64,000 nt of DNA, from contig JAKVAZ010000007.1 in the NCBI GenBank assembly GCA_022447225.1, forward strand, positions 360,475-424,474. The letters run 5' to 3'. Below the pieces are notes generated by a model. That model was not told where the DNA came from, did not search any database, and worked only from the letters and a program-made list of their open reading frames with translations. The position numbers and the translations under genes are program-made. How positions within the stretch are numbered: position 1 is the first letter of the stretch; every line of letters begins with the position of its first letter. Positions 1-9,688 of the stretch are shown here, in pieces. The stretch comes from Fuerstiella sp. Its GTDB lineage: Bacteria; Planctomycetota; Planctomycetia; Planctomycetales; Planctomycetaceae.

Positions 1-1363
1 TCGAACGTTCCTCGGGGCCGCCTGCCTGAACCACCTTGTCTGCTCTATCCGGAGTTGGATTAACCAGTGGATGAGGAATTCCGGTCCATTCTATTCCCAT
101 TAATTTCAGGCCAAAATCGTCAGTGGCGTTCAAGGAAAACGTAATCACGTCGGTTGAAAGTACAACGTGAAGGGGATCGTTCTGCACACAGGACACCTGA
201 GGTTCACGATCATCGACAGCTCGAACGTTCAGCGGAAACGGTTCGCGGGAAGATAATCCGAGATGATCTGTCCATTCGAAACGGAGCGTGGACGATTCGT
301 TCACGATGAGTTCGGTCGTACGAACGGTGGATCCGTTCACCGAGGCTGATCCGGAAGATACGGCAGCATCTTGCAGGTTTCGAGACACCTCAACTTCAAA
401 AGCAACGCTGGATCCTTTCACCACAGATACAGAGCCGCTGCGGACATCTTTGGTCTGTTTTGTGTGATATTGCAGGTATTCAGGCAGAGTGACACTGGAG
501 GTGATCATCGTCAGTTCGGGACGCGTTACGGGTTGTACGGCCACTGATTCGCGGACGTCTCCGATCCGAATTCTGAGCCCCTCGTCGGTCGTCAGTGGCG
601 GCAGAAAAAAATCATAGGCCCGTTCTCTTTGAGCCGCCTGAACATCCGGCTGTCCGCTCAGCACGACTTTACCGAATTCGGGCGCCCACTGGGTTTCTTC
701 CGTGAGTCGAGCTGTCAACTGAAACTCTTCTGCGTGGGGAACCACAATATGGTCCGGCAGTTTTTCTATCTGTGTGAATGTGAACCGATCGATATCACGC
801 CACGGCATTAGCCAGCGTTCGGCTGCATTCCATACTGCATCGGGAGTAACAGCGACCGCTAGCAGAAGCAGAGATGTCGGGCCGGCAGCCGCAATTGCCC
901 ACTGTCGACTTCGATGTGTCGGAACGGCATCGCCAAAGTCTTGGTCGCGTACTGCAATATCGACCTGTTCAACTGCAGCAGTCGCCAGACTGTAACTTTC
1001 ATCAGGATCTCTCGTCCCCTGGGCGAGTTCGACAACACCCAGCAGTTGGTCTCCCAGGTTCGGATATCGGTGAGTCAGTAATCGCGCGACCTGCCGCATA
1101 GTGCGAGTTCCCCACACCCAGCGGTGACATTTCAGCGGAAAGAACAGTCCAATTCCAAGGCATCCTGCCAGGAGGATGATGGCTCGCACGACAGGTGCTG
1201 TATCGACAAATCGATCGGTCCCGAGCACCACGACCCAGGAAAGCAACAGTCCGAAGAGACCGGAGAGAATCCCTTCTGCGACTTTAATCTTTCGGACCTG
1301 TGCCTGGAATTCGGCGAGTTTCGCCTGTGTTGTTTCGGGTAAACGGACTTCCTGCGAGGACAT
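1..1363 (-). CDS. DUF4175-like large membrane protein, C-terminus outside the window
   Basis: The reading frame is open from the ATG at 1363 to the left edge, about 454 codons, so the gene is partial at its 3' end. It starts MSSQEVRLPE. Two hydrophobic segments lie near residues 26-45 and 54-73 and a third near 150-170. After them comes a long beta-rich, probably extracytoplasmic part rich in V, T and S. This resembles the DUF4175-type proteins that planctomycetes carry beside MoxR/VWA gene sets; I assign it by architecture and context rather than by a catalytic motif. It diverges from moxR at 1712, and the two may share the intervening control region. Its molecular function is unknown; involvement in envelope assembly together with the VWA proteins is inferred. 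Confidence 0.75.
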   Translation of the reverse strand, partial: MSSQEVRLPETTQAKLAEFQAQVRKIKVAEGILSGLFGLLLSWVVVLGTDRFVDTAPVVRAIILLAGCLGIGLFFPLKCHRWVWGTRTMRQVARLLTHRYPNLGDQLLGVVELAQGTRDPDESYSLATAAVEQVDIAVRDQDFGDAVPTHRSRQWAIAAAGPTSLLLLAVAVTPDAVWNAAERWLMPWRDIDRFTFTQIEKLPDHIVVPHAEEFQLTARLTEETQWAPEFGKVVLSGQPDVQAAQRERAYDFFLPPLTTDEGLRIRIGDVRESVAVQPVTRPELTMITSSVTLPEYLQYHTKQTKDVRSGSVSVVKGSSVAFEVEVSRNLQDAAVSSGSASVNGSTVRTTELIVNESSTLRFEWTDHLGLSSREPFPLNVRAVDDREPQVSCVQNDPLHVVLSTDVITFSLNATDDFGLKLMGIEWTGIPHPLVNPTPDRADKVVQAGGPEERS

Positions 1364-1711
1364 TCCGTGGATTCCGGATAAAAACTGGACAGGTACCAAC
1401 GGTGTGCAAACGCCGCAGAGTATATGCCTGGAACTCTTACCAGGGCAGGTTCGTTTTCAGCCTTTAGAGCTTATCTGTCAAATTACTGATTCGATGAACA
1501 CGTTCACTTGTTTCGCTCATCATAATTTATGATGAGATACCTTACTGAATTTTGGACGATTGTCTCTTGGAATTGGTCCGGTCTGGTTCAGCAGGAATGC
1601 GAACTTGATGGTCCGGGCCGCAGACAAAGACCCCGCCAGCTTAGATGCAGTGACTCCCCAGTCGTTCGCAGCAGAAATTATTTCTCCTTTTTATGAAGAC
1701 TGCTGAATTCT
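1364..1711. other. Divergent intergenic region between the DUF4175-like gene and moxR
   Basis: This 348-base stretch has no credible coding sequence and must hold the promoters of both divergent genes. A perfect inverted repeat lies at 1516-1536 (listed separately). No tRNA or clear intrinsic terminator is visible. Confidence 0.6.
1516..1536. promoter_or_regulatory. Perfect inverted repeat, candidate operator
   Basis: The arms CTCATCATA and TATGATGAG are exact reverse complements, nine bases each, separated by three bases. The element sits 152 bases before the divergent membrane-protein start and 176 bases before moxR. A dyad of this size without a following T tract is more like a protein-binding site than a terminator. 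The bound factor is unknown. Confidence 0.4.
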
Positions 1712-2737
1712 ATGTCCACAACAGAAGCTCACGGCGACCTGCACTCGAACGATGTTAATGCAATCGATGAACTTCGTGAAATCTGGCAACGATTGCGCCG
1801 TGAACTGGGCAAAGTGATTGTGGGTCAGGATGACGTTGTGGAACAACTGGCGGTCTGTCTTTTTGCCCGCGGGCACGCGTTGCTGATGGGGGTGCCAGGA
1901 CTGGCCAAGACGCTGCTGGTGAGTCGTTTGGCTGAAACGATGTCGTTGAACTTCAGTCGTATTCAGTTCACACCGGATCTGATGCCAATGGATATCACCG
2001 GGACCGACATTCTGCAGGAGACTCAGACAGGACGACGCGAATTTGAATTCGTAAAGGGACCGGTTTTCGCCAACATCGTTCTGGCGGACGAAATCAACCG
2101 GGCTCCTTCGAAGACTCAGGCGGCGATGCTGGAAGCGATGCAGGAGCATCGAGTGACTGTCATTGGTCGCACCTATCAACTGAACCCTCCTTTTTTCGTT
2201 CTGGCCACACAGAATCCGATTGAACAGGAAGGGACTTATCCGCTGCCCGAAGCCCAGCTTGATCGATTCATGTTCCTCATTAATGTGGATTATCCGTCGC
2301 GCAGCGAAGAAATTGAGATTGCCCGCACTACGACGGGCGGCGACCATCCCCCGCTGGAGATGGTGATGTGTGCTGACGATGTATTTCGATTTCAGGAACT
2401 GGTGAGACGGATTCCCGTGCCACAGCATATTTATGAGTTTACCGTGGACTTGGTGCGGCGTACGCGACCATCCGTTGATGTGGCTCCGGAATGGCTAAGG
2501 CCGCTGGTATCATGGGGCGCGGGGCCTCGAGCAGTGCAGTATCTTATTCTCGGAGCGCGTGCCCGTGCTGCCATGGCCGGTAGTTATATGACACGACTGG
2601 AGGACGTTCTGGCCGTGGCTCGGCCCGTACTGAGCCACCGGGTTTTGACAACATTCAATGCCGAATCAGAAGGCATCACCAGTACGGATGTGATTCAAAG
2701 ACTGATCGACGAACTGCAGACAGAACTGAATGCATGA
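1712..2737 (+). CDS. MoxR-family AAA+ ATPase
   Basis: MoxR-type AAA+ proteins are chaperone-like ATPases that work with VWA-domain partners to mature or assemble protein complexes. The 341-residue length is typical. The Walker A motif GVPGLAKT is at residues 60-67, the Walker B motif IVLADE at about 122-127 followed by INRAPSKTQAAML, and sensor 1 ATQNP at 165-169. It is the first gene of a plus-strand series followed by DUF58, BatA-like and VWA genes, the classic MoxR neighbourhood. The specific client is not known. The start at 1712 is the first ATG before the conserved N-terminal helix. Confidence 0.93.
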   Translation: MSTTEAHGDLHSNDVNAIDELREIWQRLRRELGKVIVGQDDVVEQLAVCLFARGHALLMGVPGLAKTLLVSRLAETMSLNFSRIQFTPDLMPMDITGTDILQETQTGRREFEFVKGPVFANIVLADEINRAPSKTQAAMLEAMQEHRVTVIGRTYQLNPPFFVLATQNPIEQEGTYPLPEAQLDRFMFLINVDYPSRSEEIEIARTTTGGDHPPLEMVMCADDVFRFQELVRRIPVPQHIYEFTVDLVRRTRPSVDVAPEWLRPLVSWGAGPRAVQYLILGARARAAMAGSYMTRLEDVLAVARPVLSHRVLTTFNAESEGITSTDVIQRLIDELQTELNA

Positions 2738-2812
2738 CGTCACTTATTGGCGGACTCCGGTCCGTTGTGCGTTGTTGGGTGAGTTCTTACCTGCAGGGTG
2801 CGTTAATATTTA

Positions 2813-3706
2813 ATGCGACACTTCATAGAACCAAGCGTTATTTCCCGTCTTTCGGGACTCACACTGGACGCACGAATACCGGTGTCCGGAAGTGTGTCAG
2901 GTCGGCATCGCAGTCTTACGCGTGGGTCCAGCCTGGAATTCTCGGAATATCGGAATTACGTACCCGGTGACGACACTCGTCGACTGGACTGGCGAGTCTG
3001 GGGACGCAGTGACCGGTTTTACATCAAGGAATTTGAAGCCGACACCAACCTTCGCCTGTGTCTGGTCATTGATGTCAGTGGTTCAATGGCCTACGGTCCG
3101 CAGGGCAGTCGGCAGGAAGGGAGCACGAAGCTGGACTTTGCCCGATTTCTTTGCGGGACGCTGGCTTACCTTGCGGCAGGTCAGGGGGATGCCGTGGGAT
3201 TGTCGTGTGCGGGTGCCGACTTTCAGCTGGAGATTCCGCCTCGACGGAGTGCTGCTCATCTCAGGCACATTCTTGACGAAATGTCCGCAATGAAGGCTGA
3301 AGGTGAAACGGGGTTGTCGGAAGCTTTGCATGCTGTTGCAGAAAAAGTTCCGCAGCGTGCCCTGGTCGTGATTGTGTCGGATCTGTTTACCAATACTGAT
3401 TCACTTGGCGACGCATTTCAGCATCTTCGGTTCCGGCGTCATGATGTGGCAGTGTTCCACCTGCTGGAGCAGAATGAAGTCGAATTCGAATTTGACCGCC
3501 CCGTCAGATTCGTCGATCTGGAAGGGGCGCCACCGATGCTGGTGGATCCTGCGACCATGGCCGGACAGTACCGCAACGCGGTACAAACATGGCTGGAAGA
3601 CGTCAAACAGATCGTCAGGGATACGCTCGTTGACTACCACCGAGTCAGCATCGAAGAGCACTATGCCGAAGTGTTGACGCGTTTTCTGCTGGCAAGAAAG
3701 AAATAG
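2813..3706 (+). CDS. DUF58 domain-containing protein
   Basis: DUF58 proteins carry a VWA-like fold and are the usual partners of MoxR ATPases. The 297-residue protein has the DUF58 signature EYRNYVPGDDTRRLDWR at about residues 45-61, followed by KEFEAD and the MIDAS-type DVSGSM at 87-92. An in-frame stop at 2804 makes the ATG at 2813 the most upstream start. There is no signal peptide or membrane segment, so the protein is probably cytoplasmic and contacts MoxR directly. The 75-base gap to moxR is compatible with co-transcription. Confidence 0.92.
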   Translation: MRHFIEPSVISRLSGLTLDARIPVSGSVSGRHRSLTRGSSLEFSEYRNYVPGDDTRRLDWRVWGRSDRFYIKEFEADTNLRLCLVIDVSGSMAYGPQGSRQEGSTKLDFARFLCGTLAYLAAGQGDAVGLSCAGADFQLEIPPRRSAAHLRHILDEMSAMKAEGETGLSEALHAVAEKVPQRALVVIVSDLFTNTDSLGDAFQHLRFRRHDVAVFHLLEQNEVEFEFDRPVRFVDLEGAPPMLVDPATMAGQYRNAVQTWLEDVKQIVRDTLVDYHRVSIEEHYAEVLTRFLLARKK

Positions 3707-3852
3707 AATGATGTTCAGTGATTCAGGGTTCCGTATTTGAGTTTGCCGGTTGATATGAGAGAGATTGTCAGCATCAGATCTGTGTCAGCTCCATCAACGT
3801 TTGATATCCAACTCACCGGATACCGAACACCGCACAACGAAAACCATCATCC

Positions 3853-5871
3853 GTGACATTTCTCCAGCCATTTTTGCTGTTTGCTCTGCCTCTGATGGGA
3901 TTGCCTGTTTTGATCCACTTCGTGAATCAAAACAGGCATCGGACAGTAAACTGGGCGGCTACTATGTTTCTGGTCCAGGCGAAACGTATGGCGCGAGGAA
4001 TGGCGAGGCTCCGGTATCTGTTGATCCTGCTGTTTCGTATGCTGGCTATCGCCGGTTTGATCTTTGCCGTCAGTCGTCCGATGACGGCCGGCTGGCTGGG
4101 ACTGACCGCGGGAGGAGCACCTGAGACAACTCTGATTCTGCTGGACAGGTCTGTCAGTATGGAAGCACGCGACCCCCGTACGCGTCGCTCAAAACGTGAA
4201 ACCGCACTGCAGAAACTTTCACAACTCCTTCAAGATATCGGTCGTAACACAGAACTTGTACTGTTTGACAGCGTCTCTTCAGATCCTCGAATCGTCGATT
4301 CTCCTGCTGATCTAGCTGATATTCCGCAGACAGGCCCAAGCGAGACGGCTGCAGACATACCCGGATTGTTGCAGCGGGCGGTTGAGTACATTGCTGCCGG
4401 CGAAACAGGTCGCACCGATGTGTGGATCTGTTCTGATCTGCGAAAGTCTGACTGGGATTCTTCCAGCGGCCGATGGGACACCATTCGACGTCAATTGGAG
4501 CAGCGGGAAGGAGTTCGTCTGTATCTGTTGGCGTATCCGGATCAAGCCGCCGCAAACATGGCTGTCAGTGTGAGTGGAGTTCATCGCAGGGAGACATCAG
4601 AAGGCGCTGAATTACTCATGGACATCCGTGTGAATCGGACCGCGGACACTGATATGGATGTCAACGTGCCGTTGAGTGTGGTGATTGACGGAGCGCGTTC
4701 AACTTTGAACATTAAGGTTTCGGGAAGTGAGTTTGTGAGGAATGGCCACGCCATTGCGATTGATCGTGAGACACTCTCAGGCTGGGGACGGGTTGAGCTT
4801 CCTGACGATTCGAACACCGCTGACAACAGCTATCGGTTTGTCTATGCCGAAGCTCCAATTCAAAAGACAACGGTCGTTTCAGATGCGTTCAGTCACGGTG
4901 AATACCTGCGACTGGCTGCCGGAACGAGCAGTGATCACCGTCAACTGGCTGAGGCGGAACTGCTGACACCGGATCAGGTGGAAGCCATTGACTGGGAACA
5001 GACAGCTTTGCTGATCTGGCAGGCCCCGCTTCCTGACAGTCGGAAATCCCTGCTGATTCGGGAATTTGTGAATTCCGGACGTAGTGTGATGTTCTTTCCG
5101 CCGCATCAGCCGACATCAAATGAACTGTTTGGCTGCCGCTGGACTGTCTGGAAGTCGAATGCGGTTCCTTTAAAGATCAGTCGATGGCGCACCGAATCTG
5201 ATTTGCTGTCCAGTACGGGCAGCGGGATGCCGCTTCCGCTTGGCAAAATCAACGTTTACCGACATTGCGGCCTCGAAAGCGAACGTGCAAACGTTCTTGG
5301 TTCATTTAACGGGGGCGACAGTCTGCTGCTGCGAGCATTTACCGACCGTGGTGCGGTTTACTATTGCACGTCTTTGCCAGGCACCGGTCACTCTACATTC
5401 ATTGATAACGGCGTCGTGTTTTACGTCATGATTCAACGTGCACTGGCACGAGGGACTGCTGCTCTTGGGAATGCACGACATCTGGAATGCGGAACACTGA
5501 CGGAATTCGAGGGAAACCGGTGGCAGCCCCTGGATGAACTCTCCGAACGTGTGCTCATGTCCGCACGCAGTTCGCGAGCCGGCCTGTATTCAATTGACGA
5601 CGTTCACTACGCATTTAATCGTCCGTTATCAGAAGACCTGCCACAGATCATCACTGAAGAAAACGTTGAAGCCCTGTTTGACGGAATTGACTTCACCCGG
5701 CTGAATGATTCTGCCGGCAGCGCAACTGCGCTCGCCAGTGAAGTGTGGCGAATGTTTCTGGTGCTGATGATTGTGGCGTTGATTGCCGAAGCGGTGTTGT
5801 GCCTTCCGTCTCGCCGAACGGCTAAATCTGCAGCATCGAACGCGGTTGCTGATTTTTCCTACACAGGCTAA
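3853..5871 (+). CDS. BatA-like membrane protein with VWA domain
   Basis: The N-terminus (MTFLQPFLLFALPLMGLPVLIH) is the characteristic BatA/aerotolerance-regulator N-terminal membrane segment, followed by a second membrane helix at about residues 52-74. A VWA-type MIDAS sequence, DRSVS, lies at 98-102. The rest of the 672 residues is a large extracytoplasmic region ending in a hydrophobic helix near residues 628-648 (VWRMFLVLMIVALIAEAVL), so the mature part is probably anchored at both ends. Members of the family are placed with MoxR and DUF58 and are thought to act in envelope integrity or stress tolerance; the exact substrate is unknown. It lies 30 bases upstream of the next VWA gene, suggesting one operon. 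Confidence 0.87.
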   Translation: MTFLQPFLLFALPLMGLPVLIHFVNQNRHRTVNWAATMFLVQAKRMARGMARLRYLLILLFRMLAIAGLIFAVSRPMTAGWLGLTAGGAPETTLILLDRSVSMEARDPRTRRSKRETALQKLSQLLQDIGRNTELVLFDSVSSDPRIVDSPADLADIPQTGPSETAADIPGLLQRAVEYIAAGETGRTDVWICSDLRKSDWDSSSGRWDTIRRQLEQREGVRLYLLAYPDQAAANMAVSVSGVHRRETSEGAELLMDIRVNRTADTDMDVNVPLSVVIDGARSTLNIKVSGSEFVRNGHAIAIDRETLSGWGRVELPDDSNTADNSYRFVYAEAPIQKTTVVSDAFSHGEYLRLAAGTSSDHRQLAEAELLTPDQVEAIDWEQTALLIWQAPLPDSRKSLLIREFVNSGRSVMFFPPHQPTSNELFGCRWTVWKSNAVPLKISRWRTESDLLSSTGSGMPLPLGKINVYRHCGLESERANVLGSFNGGDSLLLRAFTDRGAVYYCTSLPGTGHSTFIDNGVVFYVMIQRALARGTAALGNARHLECGTLTEFEGNRWQPLDELSERVLMSARSSRAGLYSIDDVHYAFNRPLSEDLPQIITEENVEALFDGIDFTRLNDSAGSATALASEVWRMFLVLMIVALIAEAVLCLPSRRTAKSAASNAVADFSYTG

Positions 5872-5900
5872 TCAGCGTCTGAGGCCCTGAGATCTTCTTT

Positions 5901-8090
5901 ATGACGTTTTACTGGACACCAGTTTCACTGACTTTGTCAGCTGTCACAATGATCGTTGCTGCTGCCTGTTGCTTTGTCAGCTGGAATCGCAGCGGATTCG
6001 CCCGCTCAATGGGGTTTCTGGAGCTTTTTCGTTTGCTCCTCATTGGACTCGTTGTTTGTTCACTGAACCAGCCGGAGATCATCCGGACAGTCCGTCCGGA
6101 CGCACAGCCGGTTCTGGTTGTGCTGCATGACCAGTCAGGAAGCATGCAGACACGTGATGTGCTTCCGGCGAACGTCGGCAGGTCGGCAGTAAAACCCATA
6201 TCTCGTGCTGATGCCGTGCAGCCACTGCTTGTCGACGGTCTGTGGAGTCCGTTGAAAAAAAACATGAAGTTGATTTTTGAACCGTTTTCATCGGACCTCC
6301 CTGTTTCGACGGCCGGAACGGACCTGAATTCAGCGTTGGCGTCGACTCCTGACCGTCATAAAGGTCTGCGAGCCGTGGTCCTGTTGTCAGATGGTGACTG
6401 GAACACGGGAAGCTCACCGCTGTCGGCAGCAACGGACCTGCGTATGCATAATATTCCGATCTTTTCTGTCGGAATAGGCAGTGAAGACCACCTGCCTGAC
6501 ATCGAGCTGACCAGCAGCGGGGCTCCCACTTTCGGTCTGCCAGGCAAGACGGTTCGAATTCCGTTCCAACTAACAAACTGGCTGCCTGAAGATCAGGTGA
6601 TGGTTGTCTCTGTTGGTGGTTCGGAAACTGATGTCGTGGAGAAGACCGTTCGTGTGTCCGGGATGGGGCAGTTTAATGACATTATCGAATGGAAACCGGA
6701 GAAGACCGGCGAGTACGAACTGACACTATCAATCCCGATTATTCCGGAAGAAACGATAGCGGACAACAATGTGGTCAGTCTGCCGATGACTGTTCGTAAT
6801 GAAGCGTTGCAGGTGCTGGTTGTCGAATCGTATCCTCGCTGGGAATACCGCTATTTGAGAAATGCTCTGGAACGAGATCCCGGCGTTCAGGTGACTTGTC
6901 TGTTGTTTCATCCGGGACTTGGTCGTGTGGGTGGCGGGCGAGGTTACCTGGACCGGTTTCCCGGTGAAACGGAACTGTTCAGGTACGATGTTGTGTTTCT
7001 GGGGGATGTTGGAGTCAGTACAAAACAGCTCAGTCAGTCAGATTGTGAAAACGTTCGACAGTTGGTTCGCAGTCATGCAGGCGGGCTTGTCTTTCTGCCC
7101 GGTTTTCGTGGCCAGCAGAAAACGCTTTTTACCACGGAACTCAATGAACTCTATCCGGTGATTCCGGATGCTACACAACCTCAGGGTGTGGGTGTGGCGG
7201 AACCTGCTCGGTTCTCGCTGACGGACTCCGGACGTCGCAGTCTGTTGACACGACTGGAGCCGGACAATGAACGCAATGAAGAGATTTGGCGGTCATTGCC
7301 CGGATTTCAGTGGTACGCGGCTACGGTACGTGCACGGATCGGTACCGATGTTCTGGTTACGCACGATTCGGATTCCACTCGATTTGGTCGCGTCCCTCTG
7401 ATCGCCACCCGTACATCGGGTACCGGTAAGGTTCTGTTTATGGGGACCGATGGCGCCTGGCGCTGGCGAAAGGGACTGGAGGATCTCTACCACTACCGGT
7501 TTTGGGGCCAGGTGGTGCGCTGGATGGCTTACCAGCGAAACATGTCTGCCGGTGAATCGATGCGCCTGTTTTATTCACCCGATCGTCCGGAAGCTGACCA
7601 TGTGCTGACTCTGAATGCCAACGTGATGAAAGATACTGGTGAGCCGCTGAGCGACGGTACAGTTTCTGTTCAGATCACAGCACCTTCCGGACAGACGGAC
7701 TCGGTGCGACTGGCGTCCGCGGGCGATGATTCCTGGGGCCTGTTCACGGGAACGTTTACACCCCAGGAGGGTGGTCGGTACGAGTTGATCACGACCTGCA
7801 CTGAGACGGGCGCTCGTCTTGAGACATCAATCTCGATTCAGGGACAGGAGCGGGAACGTACGGGACAGCCGGCCAGGTTCGAGGTGTTGAAAGAGATTTC
7901 GGAGATCAGTCGCGGCAGTCTGACAACCGTCTCGGAAGTTGAAGAACTGGTTGGTCAGTTGTCCGGCCTGCCGGATCCGGATTTGATCACACGACGTGTA
8001 CGTCTTTGGAGCCATCCTGCCTGGGGAGGGGCCTTGATTCTGTTGCTGGGATGCTTCTGGTGCGTCCGAAAGCTTGCCGGACTGGCCTGA
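5901..8090 (+). CDS. Membrane VWA / glutamine amidotransferase-like protein
   Basis: A 729-residue protein with two N-terminal membrane helices (about residues 8-27 and 38-55), a MIDAS motif DQSGS at 77-81 and a second VWA strand VVLLSDGDWNTG near residue 160. The middle region from about residue 305 (VLVVESYPRWEYRYLRNAL) resembles the class I glutamine-amidotransferase-like fold found in planctomycete VWA proteins; a catalytic triad is not evident, so it is probably a binding module. A final hydrophobic helix is at about 703-725. It is the last gene of the MoxR cluster and converges with the gene ending at 8135. Confidence 0.87.
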   Translation: MTFYWTPVSLTLSAVTMIVAAACCFVSWNRSGFARSMGFLELFRLLLIGLVVCSLNQPEIIRTVRPDAQPVLVVLHDQSGSMQTRDVLPANVGRSAVKPISRADAVQPLLVDGLWSPLKKNMKLIFEPFSSDLPVSTAGTDLNSALASTPDRHKGLRAVVLLSDGDWNTGSSPLSAATDLRMHNIPIFSVGIGSEDHLPDIELTSSGAPTFGLPGKTVRIPFQLTNWLPEDQVMVVSVGGSETDVVEKTVRVSGMGQFNDIIEWKPEKTGEYELTLSIPIIPEETIADNNVVSLPMTVRNEALQVLVVESYPRWEYRYLRNALERDPGVQVTCLLFHPGLGRVGGGRGYLDRFPGETELFRYDVVFLGDVGVSTKQLSQSDCENVRQLVRSHAGGLVFLPGFRGQQKTLFTTELNELYPVIPDATQPQGVGVAEPARFSLTDSGRRSLLTRLEPDNERNEEIWRSLPGFQWYAATVRARIGTDVLVTHDSDSTRFGRVPLIATRTSGTGKVLFMGTDGAWRWRKGLEDLYHYRFWGQVVRWMAYQRNMSAGESMRLFYSPDRPEADHVLTLNANVMKDTGEPLSDGTVSVQITAPSGQTDSVRLASAGDDSWGLFTGTFTPQEGGRYELITTCTETGARLETSISIQGQERERTGQPARFEVLKEISEISRGSLTTVSEVEELVGQLSGLPDPDLITRRVRLWSHPAWGGALILLLGCFWCVRKLAGLA

Positions 8091-8134
8091 ATCAATGACA
8101 GGTGTTTTCACGGATGCCTTGAACCTGGCAACTC

Positions 8135-9139
8135 CTATCGCTGATAGATTGGCAGATAACCTTTTTCAAGCTGAAGAATAATACAATTGATGGCGGTAAC
8201 GTAAACTTGTCCAATGTCTGAATCGGTCCAGTATCCACCTGGTTGAATCCGTCGGGTAAGTTCTTCGTTTATCTGCTGACGATATTCCTTCCAGCGTTTG
8301 CCACCCTGTCGATAGATCACCTGTGAATAATAAAAGTGCGTATAATGCCAAAAGGATGCTCGATGGGATACGGGCCGTCTCGGCCAAATGGTGTTATCAC
8401 AGTAGTCCCTCATCTTTTTGGTCAGATCTGTATCATATTCTCCCGCATTAAACAGAGCTGCCAGTGCGGCAGCTGTGATCGCCGGACGTTCCCCGCCACC
8501 TTTAATGCTGTACTCCACTCCCCCGCGGGACGTTGTGCAATCGGCAATATATTTTTTGGCTCGCTGGATGATTTCGACTGAGACGGGAATCCCGGCATTG
8601 CGACAGGCGCGGAGTCCCTGGACCTGTGTGATACACGTCGATCCTTCGTCAAAACCACCCCCTTCTCTGGCTGACACGTAACCCCATCCGCCGCGTGATG
8701 TCTGTGCGTCCGCAGAAAAACGGACGGCTCTGGTCAGCACCTGCCGGATCTGCTCGCGTCGATTAAGATCTTCTTCCTCACCAAAGACCTGACTAAGAAA
8801 CAACATCGAAAAACCGTGCCCATAGGTGTAATGGAAGTCCTCGCGAAAACCAATCAGGCCATTGGGACGACTCATCGAAACCAGGTAGTCTGTGGCATTG
8901 CTGATCGCTCTGGCGTAACGACCGGTGGTGGCTGTGGATCCTTCCGCAAGGAGTGCCGTACCTGCCAGCGCTGTCATGGCGACGCGATATTGACCTTCAT
9001 TGGCGATCCAGTAACCCTGGCGATTTTGCTGTGATACCAGATAATCGAGTCCCTGACGTACGGTCTGATCGATATCGTCATCTGCAAAAAGATCAGCGGG
9101 ACATATGACCAGACTCAGAAAACAGATGAACAAACGCAT
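8135..9139 (-). CDS. Secreted prenyltransferase/squalene-oxidase repeat protein
   Basis: The chosen ATG at 9139 begins MRLFICFLSLVICPADLFA, a clean signal peptide; an upstream in-frame ATG at 9190 would add 17 polar residues before it. The mature part (about 315 residues) is an alpha-helical repeat protein with tandem GG-W motifs such as TSRGGWGYV and TTSRGGVEYS, typical of the terpene-cyclase / prenyltransferase alpha-toroid fold. The DxDD motif of squalene-hopene cyclases is not seen, so cyclase activity is unlikely. Planctomycetes have many secreted proteins of this kind and their role is unknown. It converges on the VWA cluster, 44 bases away. Confidence 0.8.
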   Translation of the reverse strand: MRLFICFLSLVICPADLFADDDIDQTVRQGLDYLVSQQNRQGYWIANEGQYRVAMTALAGTALLAEGSTATTGRYARAISNATDYLVSMSRPNGLIGFREDFHYTYGHGFSMLFLSQVFGEEEDLNRREQIRQVLTRAVRFSADAQTSRGGWGYVSAREGGGFDEGSTCITQVQGLRACRNAGIPVSVEIIQRAKKYIADCTTSRGGVEYSIKGGGERPAITAAALAALFNAGEYDTDLTKKMRDYCDNTIWPRRPVSHRASFWHYTHFYYSQVIYRQGGKRWKEYRQQINEELTRRIQPGGYWTDSDIGQVYVTAINCIILQLEKGYLPIYQR

Positions 9140-9688
9140 CAATCGTCTTTTCGACGGAGGAGTTGACACTGACGTCCGGAACGGAACCAATATGGGGTAT
9201 CATACCTGATAGTAGTTGCTGCGACGAGAACACTCCCTGCATGATGCATTGCGGTTCTGCACATTGGCTGCTGGTCGACGGCACGTGGTATCCCCGGTTT
9301 AACGTGATTACCACAGGGAACACTGTTCCGGAAATTACTGTCACATGAAGCCTGACTTCAGGTTCCGGATCGAAATAAAGTTTTTATATGGTTTTCGGCA
9401 GGTCATCATGGTGATCCCCCAACGACCAGGGCAGGCTTCGGTGGATCGTCCATGTTTTGAACGAGTGTCCCACACGCGACAGTCAAACTAGTCTTCATGC
9501 ACAGTTTTGATCGTTTTGTGCGGCGGTGATCAGAGGCCTTGATTGTTCCGTTCAACAGTGGGATGTCGTCAACGGACAATTCGTACGCTGTTCAGGAACC
9601 ATCTTAGAATTCGGGAAACGACAGACGCAGTTTTGTGAGACGCTGTTGACTTTGTACGTGACGCAACATTCAGATGAACCGGGCTGAA
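9140..9688. other. Intergenic region upstream of the repeat-protein gene, downstream of purH
   Basis: About 550 bases without a convincing gene on either strand. It presumably contains the promoter for the minus-strand gene starting at 9139 and the 3' end of the purH transcript. A small perfect dyad GGAACA-C-TGTTCC lies at 9317-9329. No RNA gene is recognisable. Confidence 0.5.
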
